Of a stretch of 64,000 nucleotides of DNA, positions 10,907 to 22,399 are shown in pieces. The stretch is from the NCBI GenBank assembly GCA_023634235.1, contig JAMKCF010000074.1:124001-188000 (forward strand). The letters are read 5' to 3'. Under the pieces are notes generated by a model. That model saw only the letters and a program-made list of their open reading frames with translations. It searched no databases and was not told the DNA's origin. The DNA comes from Pisaster brevispinus (taxonomy: Eukaryota; Echinodermata; Asteroidea; Forcipulatida; Asteriidae). Both the position numbers and the translations under genes were made by a program. Each line of letters starts with the position of its first letter. Within the stretch, counting starts at the first letter, position 1.

Positions 10907-12435
10907 TCACTTGAAACTTTAAAAGCACAATTGAAGCCTTGGCTAAATTATTCACAAACAAATAAGAAGAGGTTAGCTTTGCATTAGTGTCTTTTTTTCC
11001 TTTATTTGAAGGGGGGGTAGTTGATTTCTGGCAGATGTAGCATCGTTTCTAGGTATTAAAAACAGTTTGTCAGTTTGTCAATGGCTGTAGACTAAATGGG
11101 AGAGTAGTTTTGAGAGAGCCGTTATGCAATCACCACGACAAACACGTCTAGGAAGAGTGTCCTTGTGAGGTTGGGTTCCTGGAGGCTGAATGTCAAATAC
11201 AGAGGAGTCCGCTATTCACCGTCACAACTCCATCTTGGAGACAACCTAAGCAAGACACAAAATTACAAAAGGAAACATTTGTCAATAATTAACATCAAAT
11301 TTCAAAGTTAACCTAACCCCTACAAAATTCTCCAAAATCCTCTTTAAGAAATTGTCTGATTGCATAGGATTGAGGGTTGTAGGCCAAAATAACAGCTGTT
11401 TTCCACTGGGCCTGGCGTGCCAATCTTAAATCAATCAATGCATTTTAGTTTGGAGGAAATATAGAGTGGAGGATAGTGGAGGATCGAGGTTACCTATGGG
11501 CAGGTGGGCCAAGGGAGTGAGGGAAGAGAAATCTCAAGTTGTGATTCTTTTACTCATACGTCAACCACAAGAAAAGACAGAACCAAATCTTAGAAAGTGA
11601 GGCTTTGAAACATACACAACTACTCAATTCTCATGGCAAACAACTGAATTAAAAATTATTGGGAACATGGAATATCCTTTTCTAATTTGACATGGGCGTG
11701 CTTTTTGTCCATGAAATTTTTAGCTAAAATAAGGTCACCTTCGAACGGTTTGTATTTATTAGTAATCTGAATATTATTACACCTTTGAGATATGAACATG
11801 ACTTATCATTAATAATAATGATATATTGGTAATGGGCATTTATTGAGTAATTATATACCAAACTGTATCAAAGCATTTTACACTAGACCAATGTTCATTT
11901 AGTGCTAATCATTACTGAATCCTTAAACAACCTCAACTCGATTGGAGCATGCAGCATCGGCAGCCAAATGGGCATAAGGGTTGCTAAACATTAACACCAA
12001 CATTATCTTACCCCCAGGACTAGTTTTATTCCTAGGTGTTGAGAAGAAATTATAAAGCTCAAGGAAACAGGTGTCATGCAGGCCTGGAATAACACAGAGG
12101 TCACCAAGGGTCATGGCCAGTGTTGCCTCTGGTCTTGACCTTGGTGCCCCTTTAACAGTTTCCCATATACTTAAAGCTTTTCCAAGGGAAGTGCCCTGAG
12201 CAAAATGAAAGTAGCCTTCTCAACGATGAAATTCCAGGTCTGGTCATGACCTGAAATGGAACTCACACTCTGACGATTCAGGTGTCAGAACTTGATTTCC
12301 ATGCACTAGTCTGCATGGCCTGTGTACACTACATCTTCAGGATTCTTAGCAGAAGTTTTTAAAAAATTATGAAACTAATTTCAATCTCTGAGCTACTGGT
12401 ACTGTACCTTATGGTGAGTCTGTTCTCAGATCAAG
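10907..12435. other. No gene recognised
   Basis: AT-rich DNA. The 63-codon minus frame at 11923-12114 has no supporting features. Short purine-rich stretches (GGAGGATAGTGGAGGAT near 11470) are the only visible structure. Confidence 0.45.
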
Positions 12436-13328
12436 GTTGCCTCGTCTTCAAGAGATCTAGGTAGCCTTGTCTTCAAGAGATCTAGGTAGCCTTGTCTTCA
12501 AGAGATCTAGGTAACCTTGTCTTCAAGAGATCTAGGTAGCCTTGTCTTCAAGAGACCTAGGTAGCCTTGTCTTCAAGAGATCTAGGTTGCCTTGTCTTCA
12601 AGAGATCTAGGTTGCCTTGTCTTCAAGGGATCTAGGTAGCCTTGTCTTCAAGAGATCTAGGTAGCCTTGTCTTCAAGAGATCTAGGTTGCCTTGTCTTCA
12701 AGAGATCTAGGTAGCCTTGTCTTCAAGAGATCTAGGTAGCCTTGTCTTCAAGAGATCTAGGTAGCCTTGTCTTCAAGAGATCTAGGTAGCCTTGTCTTCA
12801 AAAGATCTAGGTAGCCTTGTCTTCAAGAGATCTAGGTAGCCTTGTCTTCAAGAGATCTAGGTAGCCTTGTCTTCAAGAGATCTAGGTAGCCTTGTCTTCA
12901 AGAGATCTAGGTAGCCTTGTCTTCAAGAGATCTAGGTAGCCTTGTCTTCAAGAGATCTAGGTAGCCTTGTCTTCAAGAGATCTAGGTAGCCTTGTTCTCA
13001 AGGGATCTAGGTAGCCTTGTCTTCAAGAGATCTAGGTTGCCTTGTCTTCAAGAGATCTAGGTAGCCTTGTCTTCAAGAGATCTAGGTAGCCTTGTCTTCA
13101 AGAGATCTAGGTAGCCTTGTCTTCAAGAGATCTAGGTAGCCTTGTCTTCAAGAGATCTAGGTAGCCTTGTTCTCAAGGGATCTAGGTAGCCTTGTCTTCA
13201 AGAGATCTAGGTAGCCTTGTCTTCAAGAGATCTAGATAGCCTTTTCTTCATGAGATCTAGGTTGCCTTGTCTTCAAGAGATCTAGGTAGCCTTGTCTTCA
13301 AGAGATTTATGTTGCCTCGTCTTCAAGA
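12436..13328. repeat. 25-bp minisatellite, 35.7 copies
   Basis: The unit GTAGCCTTGTCTTCAAGAGA plus TCTAG repeats. The first unit starts at 12436 and the last, partial one at 13311, exactly 875 bp or 35 periods apart, so there is no net length change. Each unit carries AGATCT. Variation is mostly GTAGCC versus GTTGCC. A distinctive variant, CTTGTTCTCAAGGGATC, occurs in the units starting 12986 and 13161, exactly seven units apart. The two outermost units share the variant GTTGCCTCGTCTTCAAGA. Confidence 0.97.
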
Positions 13329-13760
13329 TGTGCAAGGCCATCAGGGCTTCTTGGTCCACTCGGTGGAGGTGCTGGTTATCACAGGATTGTTTTTCTGCCA
13401 ATAAAACTAAGCTAGGATTAATAAAAGAAACTTTATACCTCCATTACAGACATCATTTATCAATCTAGTAGGCAGCATATTCTGCTGATTCGGTAAATAT
13501 TAGCAGGGGATTGAAGATATAAGATAATAATAGGCCAGCAAGACCTCAAATGCGTCCAACAGGTACGTTTGAGGAACAAGAGATGTCAAACTGTGCTGTA
13601 GTAGGTTAGACCAGGTGCCCAGAACTTGTGAAAAGTGCTGGAACAGTCAATCTCATTAGGTGAAAGGGTCTCACTAGGACATCACAAAAATGCATCGCTA
13701 CCAGGTTCAAGGCATGGCCTAAGGTTCCAAAGGATGTAGTAAACGGCAGCCAAAGAAACA
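13329..13760. other. No gene recognised
   Basis: Single-copy-looking AT-rich sequence between the minisatellite and the inverted relics. Confidence 0.4.
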
Positions 13761-14003
13761 TTATGTAAAATCACAACCAGTCAGGGTATGAAGGCCACCT
13801 ACTGCTTCTGTGATACCAAGCTGTTTCTTTCTCAAAATGGACTTTGTGAGAGATTTCCTCCCATGAACAACGGTCAGACATGGACCCTTAGGCAAGGCCT
13901 GCAACGGAAAATAATGCAGTTCTGGCTCTGTGAGAAAAAACAGCTTGATATTACAGAAGCAAGGGTCGACCTTCATACCTTGGCTGGTTGGGATTTTTGT
14001 CAT
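13761..14003. pseudogene. Head-to-head relics of an LHxLTGCD-type coding fragment
   Basis: Two arms (13770-13834 and 13929-13994) are diverged inverted repeats. Read on the minus strand the left arm encodes KKQLGITEA...GGLHTLTGCDFT. Read on the plus strand the right arm encodes KKQLDITEA...DLHTLAGWDFCHV. The LHTLTGCD signature recalls the GLHALTGCDTTSAF motif of uncharacterised, apparently mobile protein families abundant in invertebrate genomes, which is recalled rather than searched. The 95 bp between the arms also keeps open frames on both strands. The fragment is far too short to be a working gene and the right arm has lost the Thr and Cys of the motif. Interpretation: an inverted duplication of a decayed gene piece. 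Confidence 0.45.
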
Positions 14004-14264
14004 GTTTCTTCAAAAAAGGAAAAGTTCAGCCCTTACAGCAGCTAGCATCAGATCCAGCTCAGGTTCTGGCCATGTGATCTCTGATGACAGACAAAGCAGG
14101 CAACCTGGCTGTTACCTTCTTTGTCGGCTAACTGTATGGGTTCAAAACACGAGACATGCTTACCTGTCAAGAGTAGATTATCTGTGTCTTGCATTCCTTC
14201 AAACATGACAACATGTACATGGGGTGTCAAGGCCAAGCAGTCTAGTGCAGTCTACTCAAGCTCT
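14004..14264. other. No gene recognised
   Basis: Short overlapping frames on both strands with no consistent coding signal. Confidence 0.35.
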
Positions 14265-14365
14265 GGTATTTCTCATCAGCATAGTGTAGGTTCGAGTTCC
14301 GGGCTTGACACCTGTATCCTCAAGCAAGATACTTAACGATTATTGCTTTGTCCTTCGAAATGCTT
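14265..14365 (+). mobile_element. Degenerate tRNA-derived SINE fragment
   Basis: AGGTTCGAGTTCCGGG at 14288-14303 is a good RNA polymerase III B-box context. It is followed by TGACACCTGTATCCTCAAGC, AAGATACTTAACGATTATTG and CTTTGTCCTTCGAAATG. That block matches the remembered body of a widespread SINE group (CTTGAGCAAGACACTTTACC, then TTGCTTCGTCCTTCGGATGG). The A-box side is not convincing and the 3' part beyond 14360 is lost, so this is a truncated relic. Confidence 0.5.
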
Positions 14366-15989
14366 TGCACTTCCTTGGTGCCATGGTTTGTGTAAAGCAT
14401 TCATATGCACTCACAACCATTCTCTCTTTACTATGAGTTTTAGGCGGTACTTCATACAGATACCGACATGCTGACACCTCATCAACTGACATTTTTGTGG
14501 ATGATTCTTGACAAGAACTGTTGAGGAAGGTATTGATGTTATATCCCGGGTCTGTGACACACAAAAGACAAACAGAAACATTTATTAGTTTTCAGTAACT
14601 TGAAATACAGGGTGTAAGATGTGAGATTAAAAAAATATTGCGCATCGCAAATATTCTCTTCTTGGTTTTCAAAATATATTACAATGAGTCCAAACTGCAT
14701 CGCAGATGGGATTAAGACATTCTTCCCTGGATACTGCAAAATGAGGTATCAACTCATTTCTTGTCATTTTCACTCATTTCTAGATGAAACTGTGTGCTTT
14801 TTATGATAACTACCATTTAAACTTATGAATAGCTCAAAGATAGCCTCATGGATAGTGCCAATATACTGGACTCCCTCTGCTTCTGTGCCCTCAGCTCAGC
14901 AAGTACCTTCAAGAGATGAGATAACTTTCCTAACGTCTTTATGCCAAGATTTTTCGCCCAATTGTCACTAACAAAAGCACAATTGTGGAGAGCACATTAA
15001 CACAAAATTGTGCGCACTCGTTTTGGTGTAATTTTATGAAAAATCTTGGAGCTGACGATCACTTGATTAAACACCGTCTACGACGTGATGTTTACTGATG
15101 CACATGTGCACAGGAATGCTGATTCAATTTGCTGAAACAGCAGCTTACCTACTTAGTCTTTTTAGTGTCACTGCTTGCTGCTGATTCGTGTTGTGCGCTG
15201 AAATGCACATCAAAACAATATTACCTCCTGAAGGTTCTTGGGCCTAGGGCCAAGCAGAGGGGGCCCAGAGTGTGTTGGCACTGTTTATAGGGCTACCTCA
15301 ATGACAATAATGTAACTGTTTCCAACGCTTTCTTTCCATATATTTGGATAGCAAGGGCATAAATTTACATTCTAGCAACATCATTTAGACAACTGTATGT
15401 TGACCATGAGTACGGGAAGATTTTCAGTTGAGTATCGGGTACATGACTTAGAGTACAGAATATTTCTGAGTGGAGAGTCGAGTATGGCTTTGGAGTACGT
15501 GCACTTTGCCACTCGTCTCAGTACGCATTACTCAGATGCGAGTGCCGAGGGGACGGTGCCACAACCTTGTTGAACATTGTTTTGCTTTGGAAAACAATTT
15601 TTATCAGAAAAACAAGGCTAAGTTAAAGCTTCAATATCACATGCTTATGATCTACTTGCTTCTAGGTTTCATGGGATAATAAAAAACGACTTTTGAATCT
15701 AAATGATCTCCTTACCGTTTCTAAATCACAGACATGTCTAACTCAAATAGAAATCGATCAGCGCCCTCTTTGTTTCTCCAAGGGGCAGGCGTGTTCACGC
15801 GTTGTATGACGACATTCACGTTGCCATTCATTTCCATATTAATTGCAATTATCGTCTGCTCGCACAAAGAATAAGCACATTCTATGTAAGTAAAGGTCTT
15901 CTCCCACAATCCTTAAAACAAACAAAATTCGCCTCTGCAGTTTTGGAAATCAGCAATCTATTTGTATAATATTTAACCCTAGATTAAGC
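14366..15989. other. No gene recognised
   Basis: Several frames of 60-75 codons on both strands (for example 14340-14564 minus and 14539-14739 minus), none with an exon boundary or recognisable domain. Confidence 0.4.
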
Positions 15990-16425
15990 CATCAGGCACT
16001 TTTCAGGTGTCCGTTTTTAATTAAAAAGTAATTACTCCGCCATTTTATTTTATTTGTATTTTAAAAATGTAAGGTTCCACAACTACACCTAGCCAAATGG
16101 CATGCCAATTGTCTTGTTACCATCGGGGTTGATTTCACACCAAAAAAAATCCACCAATGACCAGTTCTCCCGGTATTCCCTTGGGAAATGTAAGAAATGT
16201 AAGAAATTATGATGTTTTGGCTGACTCATCAAACACGAGGGTTTCATTCAAACAAATGGCTTAGAGACACTTGTGGGCTGATCTCAATGGAAATTTTGCT
16301 TGAATTTATTTTATTTAGTCACCAGGGTCTATATCCAATAGTTTGAGCGATTTAAACATGATTGTGTTCTCAAAAACACGTATTACACGCAAAATATTAA
16401 ACGGACACTTGAAAAGTGCCTGATG
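15990..16425 (+). mobile_element. MITE copy 1 with 27-bp terminal inverted repeats
   Basis: The termini are CATCAGGCACTTTTCAGG and the inverted CTTGAAAAGTGCCTGATG, continuing inward through the GTGTCCG block. The same element occurs reverse-oriented at 49961-50307. This copy contains about 90 bp (roughly 16258-16345) that copy 2 lacks, between AAACAAATGG and GCGATTTAAAC. No target duplication is convincing, so the superfamily stays open. It contains CCGCCATTTTATT, a YY1-like word on the minus strand. No transposase frame is present. Confidence 0.85.
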
Positions 16426-16671
16426 GCATAAGTGTGTGATTTTTTTGGATGGTGTCACGAAGAGTTTAGGAAGTTTTTAATATTTTGACAGAGATAGGCC
16501 CAACATTGATTTTAAGAACCAAATGATTGTTTTAATCCTTTAAATAGGGCCTATGTGTAGAAATTATGGCGTAAAGTAAAATTAATCTGTGAAATGTTCA
16601 TTTCAAAAAGCGGAGAACCAACGTTTTTGTAAAAATTGCTACATAGGAAGTAACAAACCCGAAAAGGGGCA

Positions 16672-16921
16672 CACCTGCTGCTCTGCAGCCCGGTCCTCAA
16701 CTCCGGGAGAACCAGGCGGACACGACGGGCGAGGGTGTGCCGTGGCTGAGGGCCCCGGGTCGCCAAGGCCTGGGTGCCGAGAGAGCCCTCCCGGAGGACG
16801 GCAAAGTACGGAGTAGGAGGCACGCGGAGGGACAGCCCCGCGGGGAGCGGCGGAGCTCCGCACCCCACGGGCCGTGTCTGGTCGTGCATGCCAACTCACG
16901 CCTAAAAATAACGCAGGGCGC
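16672..16921. other. Isolated GC-rich island of unknown nature
   Basis: About 250 bp is visibly near 70% G+C (by eye) in a background below 40%. Dense CpG words include GGCGGACACGACGGGCG and CCCCGCGGGGAGCGGCGG. Long open frames exist on both strands (16551-16889, 16639-16941 and 16697-16975 minus; 16589-16816 and 16737-16952 plus), as expected when GC-richness removes stop codons. None has a recognisable motif. It could be a CpG-island promoter or exon, a mobile-element end, or a patch of foreign sequence. Confidence 0.55.
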
Positions 16922-18364
16922 GTGGTATTTGAAACGCTCATTAAATATGTAGCTACTTATCAAATAGTGTAGCACAATGGATTTATAAAACTAAAAACTG
17001 AGTAGTGGGCCTACCTGCAGAATTGATGGCCATACGAACTGTATACATATATCCCTATCGCACCTCTTAGTTCACCCCTAAAATAGTAAATAACTCTCGG
17101 TGAATTACCCCGGTGTACACAAATATTAATAATGTTCATTGCCACACAATGGACTCTCTGCACTCAGCCATTTTTAGTGTAGGTCTCTCCTTTCTTCTTG
17201 GGTAAAAACTTATTTGAAAATATCCAATTGGGTCTAGTTGGGGGGGGGGGAATCAAACTTCAGCCAATTGAGTCCAATTTGTTTTGTGCCAATACACAAC
17301 ATTGGAAAATTTCCAATTGGTTCCAACTGGACATTTTGTCAGGGAATACATGTATCAAATCTACTTCTGCAGTCTAGCCTGTGGCAACCAACAAAAAACA
17401 AACCATTGGCTTATGCAGTGACACTGGTATTATGTAAACTTGAATGTTCTTGTAAGCCCTACGTGGAAAAAGCCTCAACCTAATAATAAGTTTTTACAGC
17501 CCGAAATGAATACTTTCCAAACAGGGTAGAATCCATCTTGGATTTGTGAGGACAAACTGGTCATCACATGTTGTAGTATGAAAATAGGAGACTGGGTTGG
17601 GTGGGCCGAGACCAATCTAAAGACCAACAAAAATCAAACTAATTATGCTGTAGACCAATATTTTTTGCGTCTAGGTTAAAAAAATACCACAGTTCGATGT
17701 CAATAATCCCATGTCACATTTTCCCAAGCATTCAACAATTGTATTAATTTGGAATAACAAACATTGACTTGTTGGAATATTTTGAAAGCTGCAGTCTTTA
17801 AGATCCCAGGTTCAAATCCAAAGATGTACTGTTTTATTTAATATTTTATTAAATGTCATTAATGTTGAGGGTCCTAAGCTCGAATTAATCTAGCCTTAGG
17901 AATTAAATGGCCGCTGTGTGGATAGGCCTAACCCCCTTTTATACGGTAATTAGAAAAATAAGCAGCGAAGTTTTATTCCTTCATGTCGTTGTCAAAAAGA
18001 ATATCAGTTGTTTTTGGATAACGATAAAACAAATATTAAAAAACAAAATAGGATAAAGAAATACAACACGGTGGGGAAAAACTTTTGTTTTAAGTTTAGA
18101 TGCTCAAAATCTAAAATATCTTGTAACATCCAACGATCTTATTAAAACAAATCCCTTAATCCAGCAAAACTAACATTCTAGTTCTCTGGCGAAAAAACTG
18201 ATTGAAGTAAGCCAACGCTAAAATATGAGAGCTGGTTATATTGGTTCAGGAAATTAGGAAAGAATAAATCATTGATTTTTACATGAAAATCAATAATTGC
18301 GGTGCGATATTTTGTCTCGCAGTATGCAAATAGATGAAAATGCATGCCAATGTCGTCACAGAGG
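16922..18364. other. No gene recognised; G11 tract
   Basis: AT-rich with G11 at 17240-17250 and several CCAATTGG-type words at 17225-17330 (AATTGGGTC, CCAATTGAGTCC, CCAATTGGTTCC), which may be remnants of a small tandem repeat. GGTTCAAATCC near 17811 resembles a B-box but has no matching tRNA fold. Confidence 0.4.
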
Positions 18365-18375
18365 CACGAGTGAAC

Positions 18376-18411
18376 ATGACGTCACGAGATATTCAGCACA
18401 AAAAAAAGATG
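18376..18411 (+). promoter_or_regulatory. CRE plus TISU-type start: likely core promoter
   Basis: A full palindromic CRE, TGACGTCA, lies at 18377-18384. It is 25 bp upstream of AAAGATGGCGTC (18405-18416), a TISU/YY1-like element in which the ATG is the start codon. TISU promoters give very short 5' leaders, which fits the small space between the CRE and the ATG. This is the best promoter candidate in the window because a good splice donor follows immediately. Confidence 0.5.
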
Positions 18412-18436
18412 GCGTCTCTGTATTTTGACCGGAAAG
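18409..18436 (+). CDS. Candidate first coding exon (MASLYFDRK, then donor)
   Basis: From the TISU-type ATG the frame reads MASLYFDRK plus one base and ends at AAAG|GTAAGAAC, a near-consensus donor at 18437. The exon is 28 nt and leaves phase 1. The nearest good acceptor is TTTCACAG at 19388. Joining the two continues DLESNIITLSRNVHKTVKH and then reaches TGA, so the product would be only 28 residues unless another exon is used. I do not recognise the protein. It might instead be a leader peptide, an upstream ORF, or the first exon of a gene whose remaining exons lie elsewhere. The promoter context is stronger evidence than the peptide. Confidence 0.35.
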
Positions 18437-19388
18437 GTAAGAACAATTTTGATTCAAAAGTCGTATTTTAACAGCCCATGAAAAGTGAAAACACAAAGAA
18501 ACTGAACATGTCGTATTCGAACTTTAAATAAGCCCAGTTTTCCCCGTAAAAGTTGGATATTAAAACCTGAAAATGTATACACTGTGAGCATGGTGAGTAG
18601 CTTTCCCGAAGCATGGTGGAAAAAATGGCACTTGCGGGATAACTTGGTTAGTAAGTATAGGCCTATATTACAGTATTAATTATTGTAGCAAGCAAATTCT
18701 GCGGTTGAGTGTTACATGTGGTTGTCGGAGTCTTATTGTTAAGCTCCTTAACATCATTGCCAAATGATTGTTTTTCTACTACGCTAATTAATAATTCAAA
18801 CTGTTGTTGTTTTTTGTGGGGGGGGGGGGGGGGATTGACAATGACATTATAGTTGCCCTTCCACTCATATCCATTTTTTGCCTTTTATGTTGTGTTTTAC
18901 TTGAGCATAACCACCCGGCATAAGGTTGATGTTCGTCTTCTGTCATTCAAAGATATTTATTTACATATTACCTGACACTTGTGAACTGGGCATGTTTTTA
19001 GTCATGTGCTTACCTTAACCAATCAATGAAAAGAAAAATTGCTGTCACCACACAGTCTTGCTCACAAGTTGGTCACAGGTGGTCTGAAAAAAATGGCGTA
19101 ACCCCACGCCTAGCGCATATACACACAGTGTATGCTTTGCCAAATGTGTGTATTACACTGAGCACGATGCCTGTACTATTGTTTATGGGTCAAGACAGCA
19201 ATTGGAAAATACATGTAGATCTCTGTCTGTTGTTTTGGTGAACCAGACGGATGTCTAGATTGTCATTTAAGCATCTTGTGCTTTATTATTTAAACAACTA
19301 GACGGATTGAGCAGCTTTGATATGCCTACTCTTTAGTTCACTTTACAGGTACATTCAGTGATTTCTGTTTTGTCTCTGTGTTTCACAG

Positions 19389-19474
19389 ACCTTGAATCAA
19401 ACATCATCACCTTGTCCAGAAACGTCCATAAAACTGTCAAACATTGAAGTATCAAGCTGTGGGGATGGTCTGAG
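19389..19474 (+). other. Candidate internal exon, 86 nt
   Basis: The segment is bounded by GTGTTTCACAG at 19378-19388 and CTGAG|GTAGAT at 19475. One frame is open throughout, from A19389: TLNQTSSPCPETSIKLSNIE, then VSSCGDGL plus two bases. It continues open into the candidate exon at 20363. That frame is not the one the ATG exon at 18409 would feed, so either the upstream exon is different or the transcript is non-coding. AATAAA words near 19642 could serve a short alternative transcript. Confidence 0.3.
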
Positions 19475-20362
19475 GTAGATGTACTCTTTGTCATAGTTTG
19501 ACTGGATGCAAGATTACAAGATAAATTTTTCTTGAGAGGTAAGTCTAAACATCCTTCTATCATTTCAAAAAGAACACTGAGAGGAAAGCTCTAACACTTA
19601 TATTAATTATTGTAATTTGCTTGTTAATCATTGAGCAAGAATAAACTTAATACATTCTTTTACAATTTTTTTCCACTGTACTGGCACTTTCAATTAAAGG
19701 TCGAACAAATTTTCACCAGCATTAAATTTTCAGCTTTTTAGGTATACTTTTTGTGATAACTCGGCTTGTTATCAATTGTGTACTAAATCAGTTGGTTTGT
19801 CCATTGTCCAGAGGTTGATTGAATGTGTAAATAGTGCCTTCGTTATCAGGGAAGTGGTAGTTTTCCATCTTAATTAAATACTTTGGTTCTGCATGACTCT
19901 AGAGCGCCTGTCTGAACCGGATGTTACTCATTTCAAAACAGTGTTTGGCACTTTCCCTCTCTCTTGGTTTTGCCCTGTTGGATTCCATGTGTCAACTCTT
20001 TCACTCTATAATAAAATTGGGGACTATCTAGCCTAGTGCTTGTCATCTCATCCAAGTTTATTTTGATTCAAACTGTCGATACTCTCATTCCATACTCAGT
20101 TCTGAGACAAGCTCTTGGTTTCAGTTTCTTGTATTTCTTCTTTGGTTGCAATGATCAAACTTGCCTACATCAGTTGAAAGTGCTACCCAGACAATTATGG
20201 CCCTGATCTAAATGCAACAATACACAACTTTTAAATACATTGATGTGAGTCTTACTTTTTTATCCGTGGTATTTGTTTGTTTGTTTTGTTTTGTTTTTTA
20301 TCACAGCATTTATATTTCATATAATTTTTTAATATGAACCTGTTTTTATTATTTGATTGCAG

Positions 20363-20560
20363 TGAGCCTGATGAGCCATTAGAAGGGAATCTCTTCACTA
20401 CTCATCGATGTCACAGTAGCCTCGGACAATGATTGTGCGGTTCTTATGAAAGAGGATTGATTTGAAATGAACAGCAAACCAGGACAGTGATCAGTTTCAG
20501 CACCACACTGTAGGCCCTGTACGATGTCATTAAAGACCTCTTCAGCCTAAATCTCAATAG
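20363..20560 (+). other. Candidate exon beginning TGAGCCT, 198 nt
   Basis: A good acceptor (ATTTGATTGCAG) ends at 20362 and a near-perfect donor (AATAG|GTGAGTTT) starts at 20561. Joined to the 86-nt segment it reads SEPDEPLEGNLFTTHRCHSS, then LGQ and TGA, so it would be a terminal coding exon or part of a non-coding RNA. The first seven bases are shared with the candidate exons at 31455 and 50582. Confidence 0.35.
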
Positions 20561-21149
20561 GTGAGTTTACATGGTTTAGTTTTCTCCACAGTGATAAGAA
20601 AATAAGGATCTAGAAGTGCAAACATCTTACAAAGATCTGAACAAGTCGAATAAGGGTACAGTTTGAAATGAGATACTCCATTCATTTGTATCACACAAGA
20701 TTTGCAAGTTAAAGATATCCATTCAATGCAAAGTTTAAGTTCAGATCATCGTAATACAAGTTAATGTATATGGTGTTCAGTAGAAGAAAGTACTGCTGTC
20801 TAAACACAACCATGTTAATGCATTTTAGGAAATGAAACAAACGTTCAATCCTTAATTAGTCACTGACAAGCTGGAAACTTCCAATAGCATTTAAGAGAAG
20901 CACTTGAAGGTTCTAAGTATTACAATTCATACAAACCAAATAATGCTACCGAGCATTGACTCTTGAGCATGTGGTACTTGACATACTTTTTGGTATTACA
21001 ATAAATATGTACATGTATGTATTTTGCTCATATGTGATGGTAAAAGAAAAGCATACAGCTGTGATTTTTAAACATTTATTATTTCATCTCTGAATGAGAT
21101 GATCAAAATATCTTCCATTTTATGTCAAATAACTTGATTATTATTGCAG

Positions 21150-21175
21150 CCAGTTTGCTACTATGCTTGTAATAG
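21150..21175 (+). other. Candidate 26-nt micro-exon
   Basis: TTATTATTGCAG ends at 21149 and AATAG|GTGAGTTTTT starts at 21176. The donor context matches that of the 20363-20560 segment over ATAGGTGAGTTT. The splice signals are strong but the length is at the low limit. Confidence 0.25.
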
Positions 21176-22399
21176 GTGAGTTTTTAAGAGCATACATTGT
21201 CCAGTAGAGTTGAACAATATTATGGCAGATGCAATATTGTACGTTCAGTTCAATCAAAAGCAGTATGTATTCTGAAAATACCACTGTGATAACACAACCC
21301 TTTATAATAATGGTTGATAGACAGAATAATGTGTCTGTGACTGATTTGAAGAATGGTCTGAATTAGTTTTGAGTCTGCTACTAAGTGACATCAGTCATAG
21401 CACTACTTAGGAAAGCATGCCATAAAGCTGAAGTACATTGTACATGGAATCATTCAATTGGAAAGTCTTGTTATTAATGATCAATGTTGAGGCAGACCTT
21501 TTGAAGTTATGCAATAAAAAAAAAGATAAATCATTGTTATTTTGATCTCTAAAATTCAACTAAGTTAAAAACAAATCCTTTGTCACATGCATCGGGTTTA
21601 TGTGGGTTTCGTTTCATTGGAATTGAGGATGGATTTAACATCTTGTGCAACTTCTCACAATGTACTCAAGAGAAATTTTATTTGCTGCGTCAACAACAGT
21701 TGACATTGGTTTTTTTCCTGTAGAAGTGATAAGTGAAGACGAATTGCAGGACTTGTATACATTTAGGAGAACAATTGACCATAAAATTTATTCAAGCCAG
21801 TACAAATGGACGCAAAGAGTAAAGTTTTTGTCTAGAGAATAACATTTGTTGCAACCGACAAACCAACGTTGCTTATTTTGATTTCAGCAAATAAAATAAG
21901 CCTGCTATAAATGCAAAAAGAGATTCACTTTTCTTTTTTCTTTTTTTCTTTTTTTTTCATTAAAATGTGGTAAACAAAATTAACAAAATTTGCACATGTA
22001 TTAAATAAAAACTATGGAGGAAAGGGTTCTCCTCTTCAAAAAACCAATGCTTTGATTCAGTGGTTGGTTAGGTCCCGATCTTGACACCACACCATCTCTT
22101 CTATCATCATCTTGACCCTCTGTAGTTATAAACTCATCCATGGCATTTCTCACTTGTCCAACTGAGTTCATTATCTTGGGGTCAGTGATACAAATTACCT
22201 GCTACTGTCCCTTTTATTATACTTAAGCTACTGACCTATGTTCTCTCTGGATCTTCTTTCTCATAATGATCTGGCTGGAACTCAACTCAAGCTCCTCCTT
22301 GTCCTAAATTCAAAGACTTTAAAAATGTTATTAATTTTATGGGAACAACAGGTTCTTTCAAACCTAAATATTTGAAAGAGAATATCTAGACCTTAAAAT
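21176..22399. other. No gene recognised
   Basis: AT-rich, intron-like DNA with a pyrimidine-rich tract at 21927-21960. The 65-codon frame at 21645-21842 has no support. Confidence 0.4.

Noticed and set aside
9655..10961. Arg/Pro- and Ala/Glu-rich frames in the GC-rich ends of the hAT element
   Set aside because: They follow the CCTCGG repeat and have no independent coding evidence.
12436..13328. CRISPR-like array
   Set aside because: Repeats are directly adjacent with no spacers and the genome is eukaryotic; it is a minisatellite.
17760..17830. Possible tRNA gene around GGTTCAAATCC
   Set aside because: The T-stem does not pair and no D-arm or acceptor stem can be drawn.
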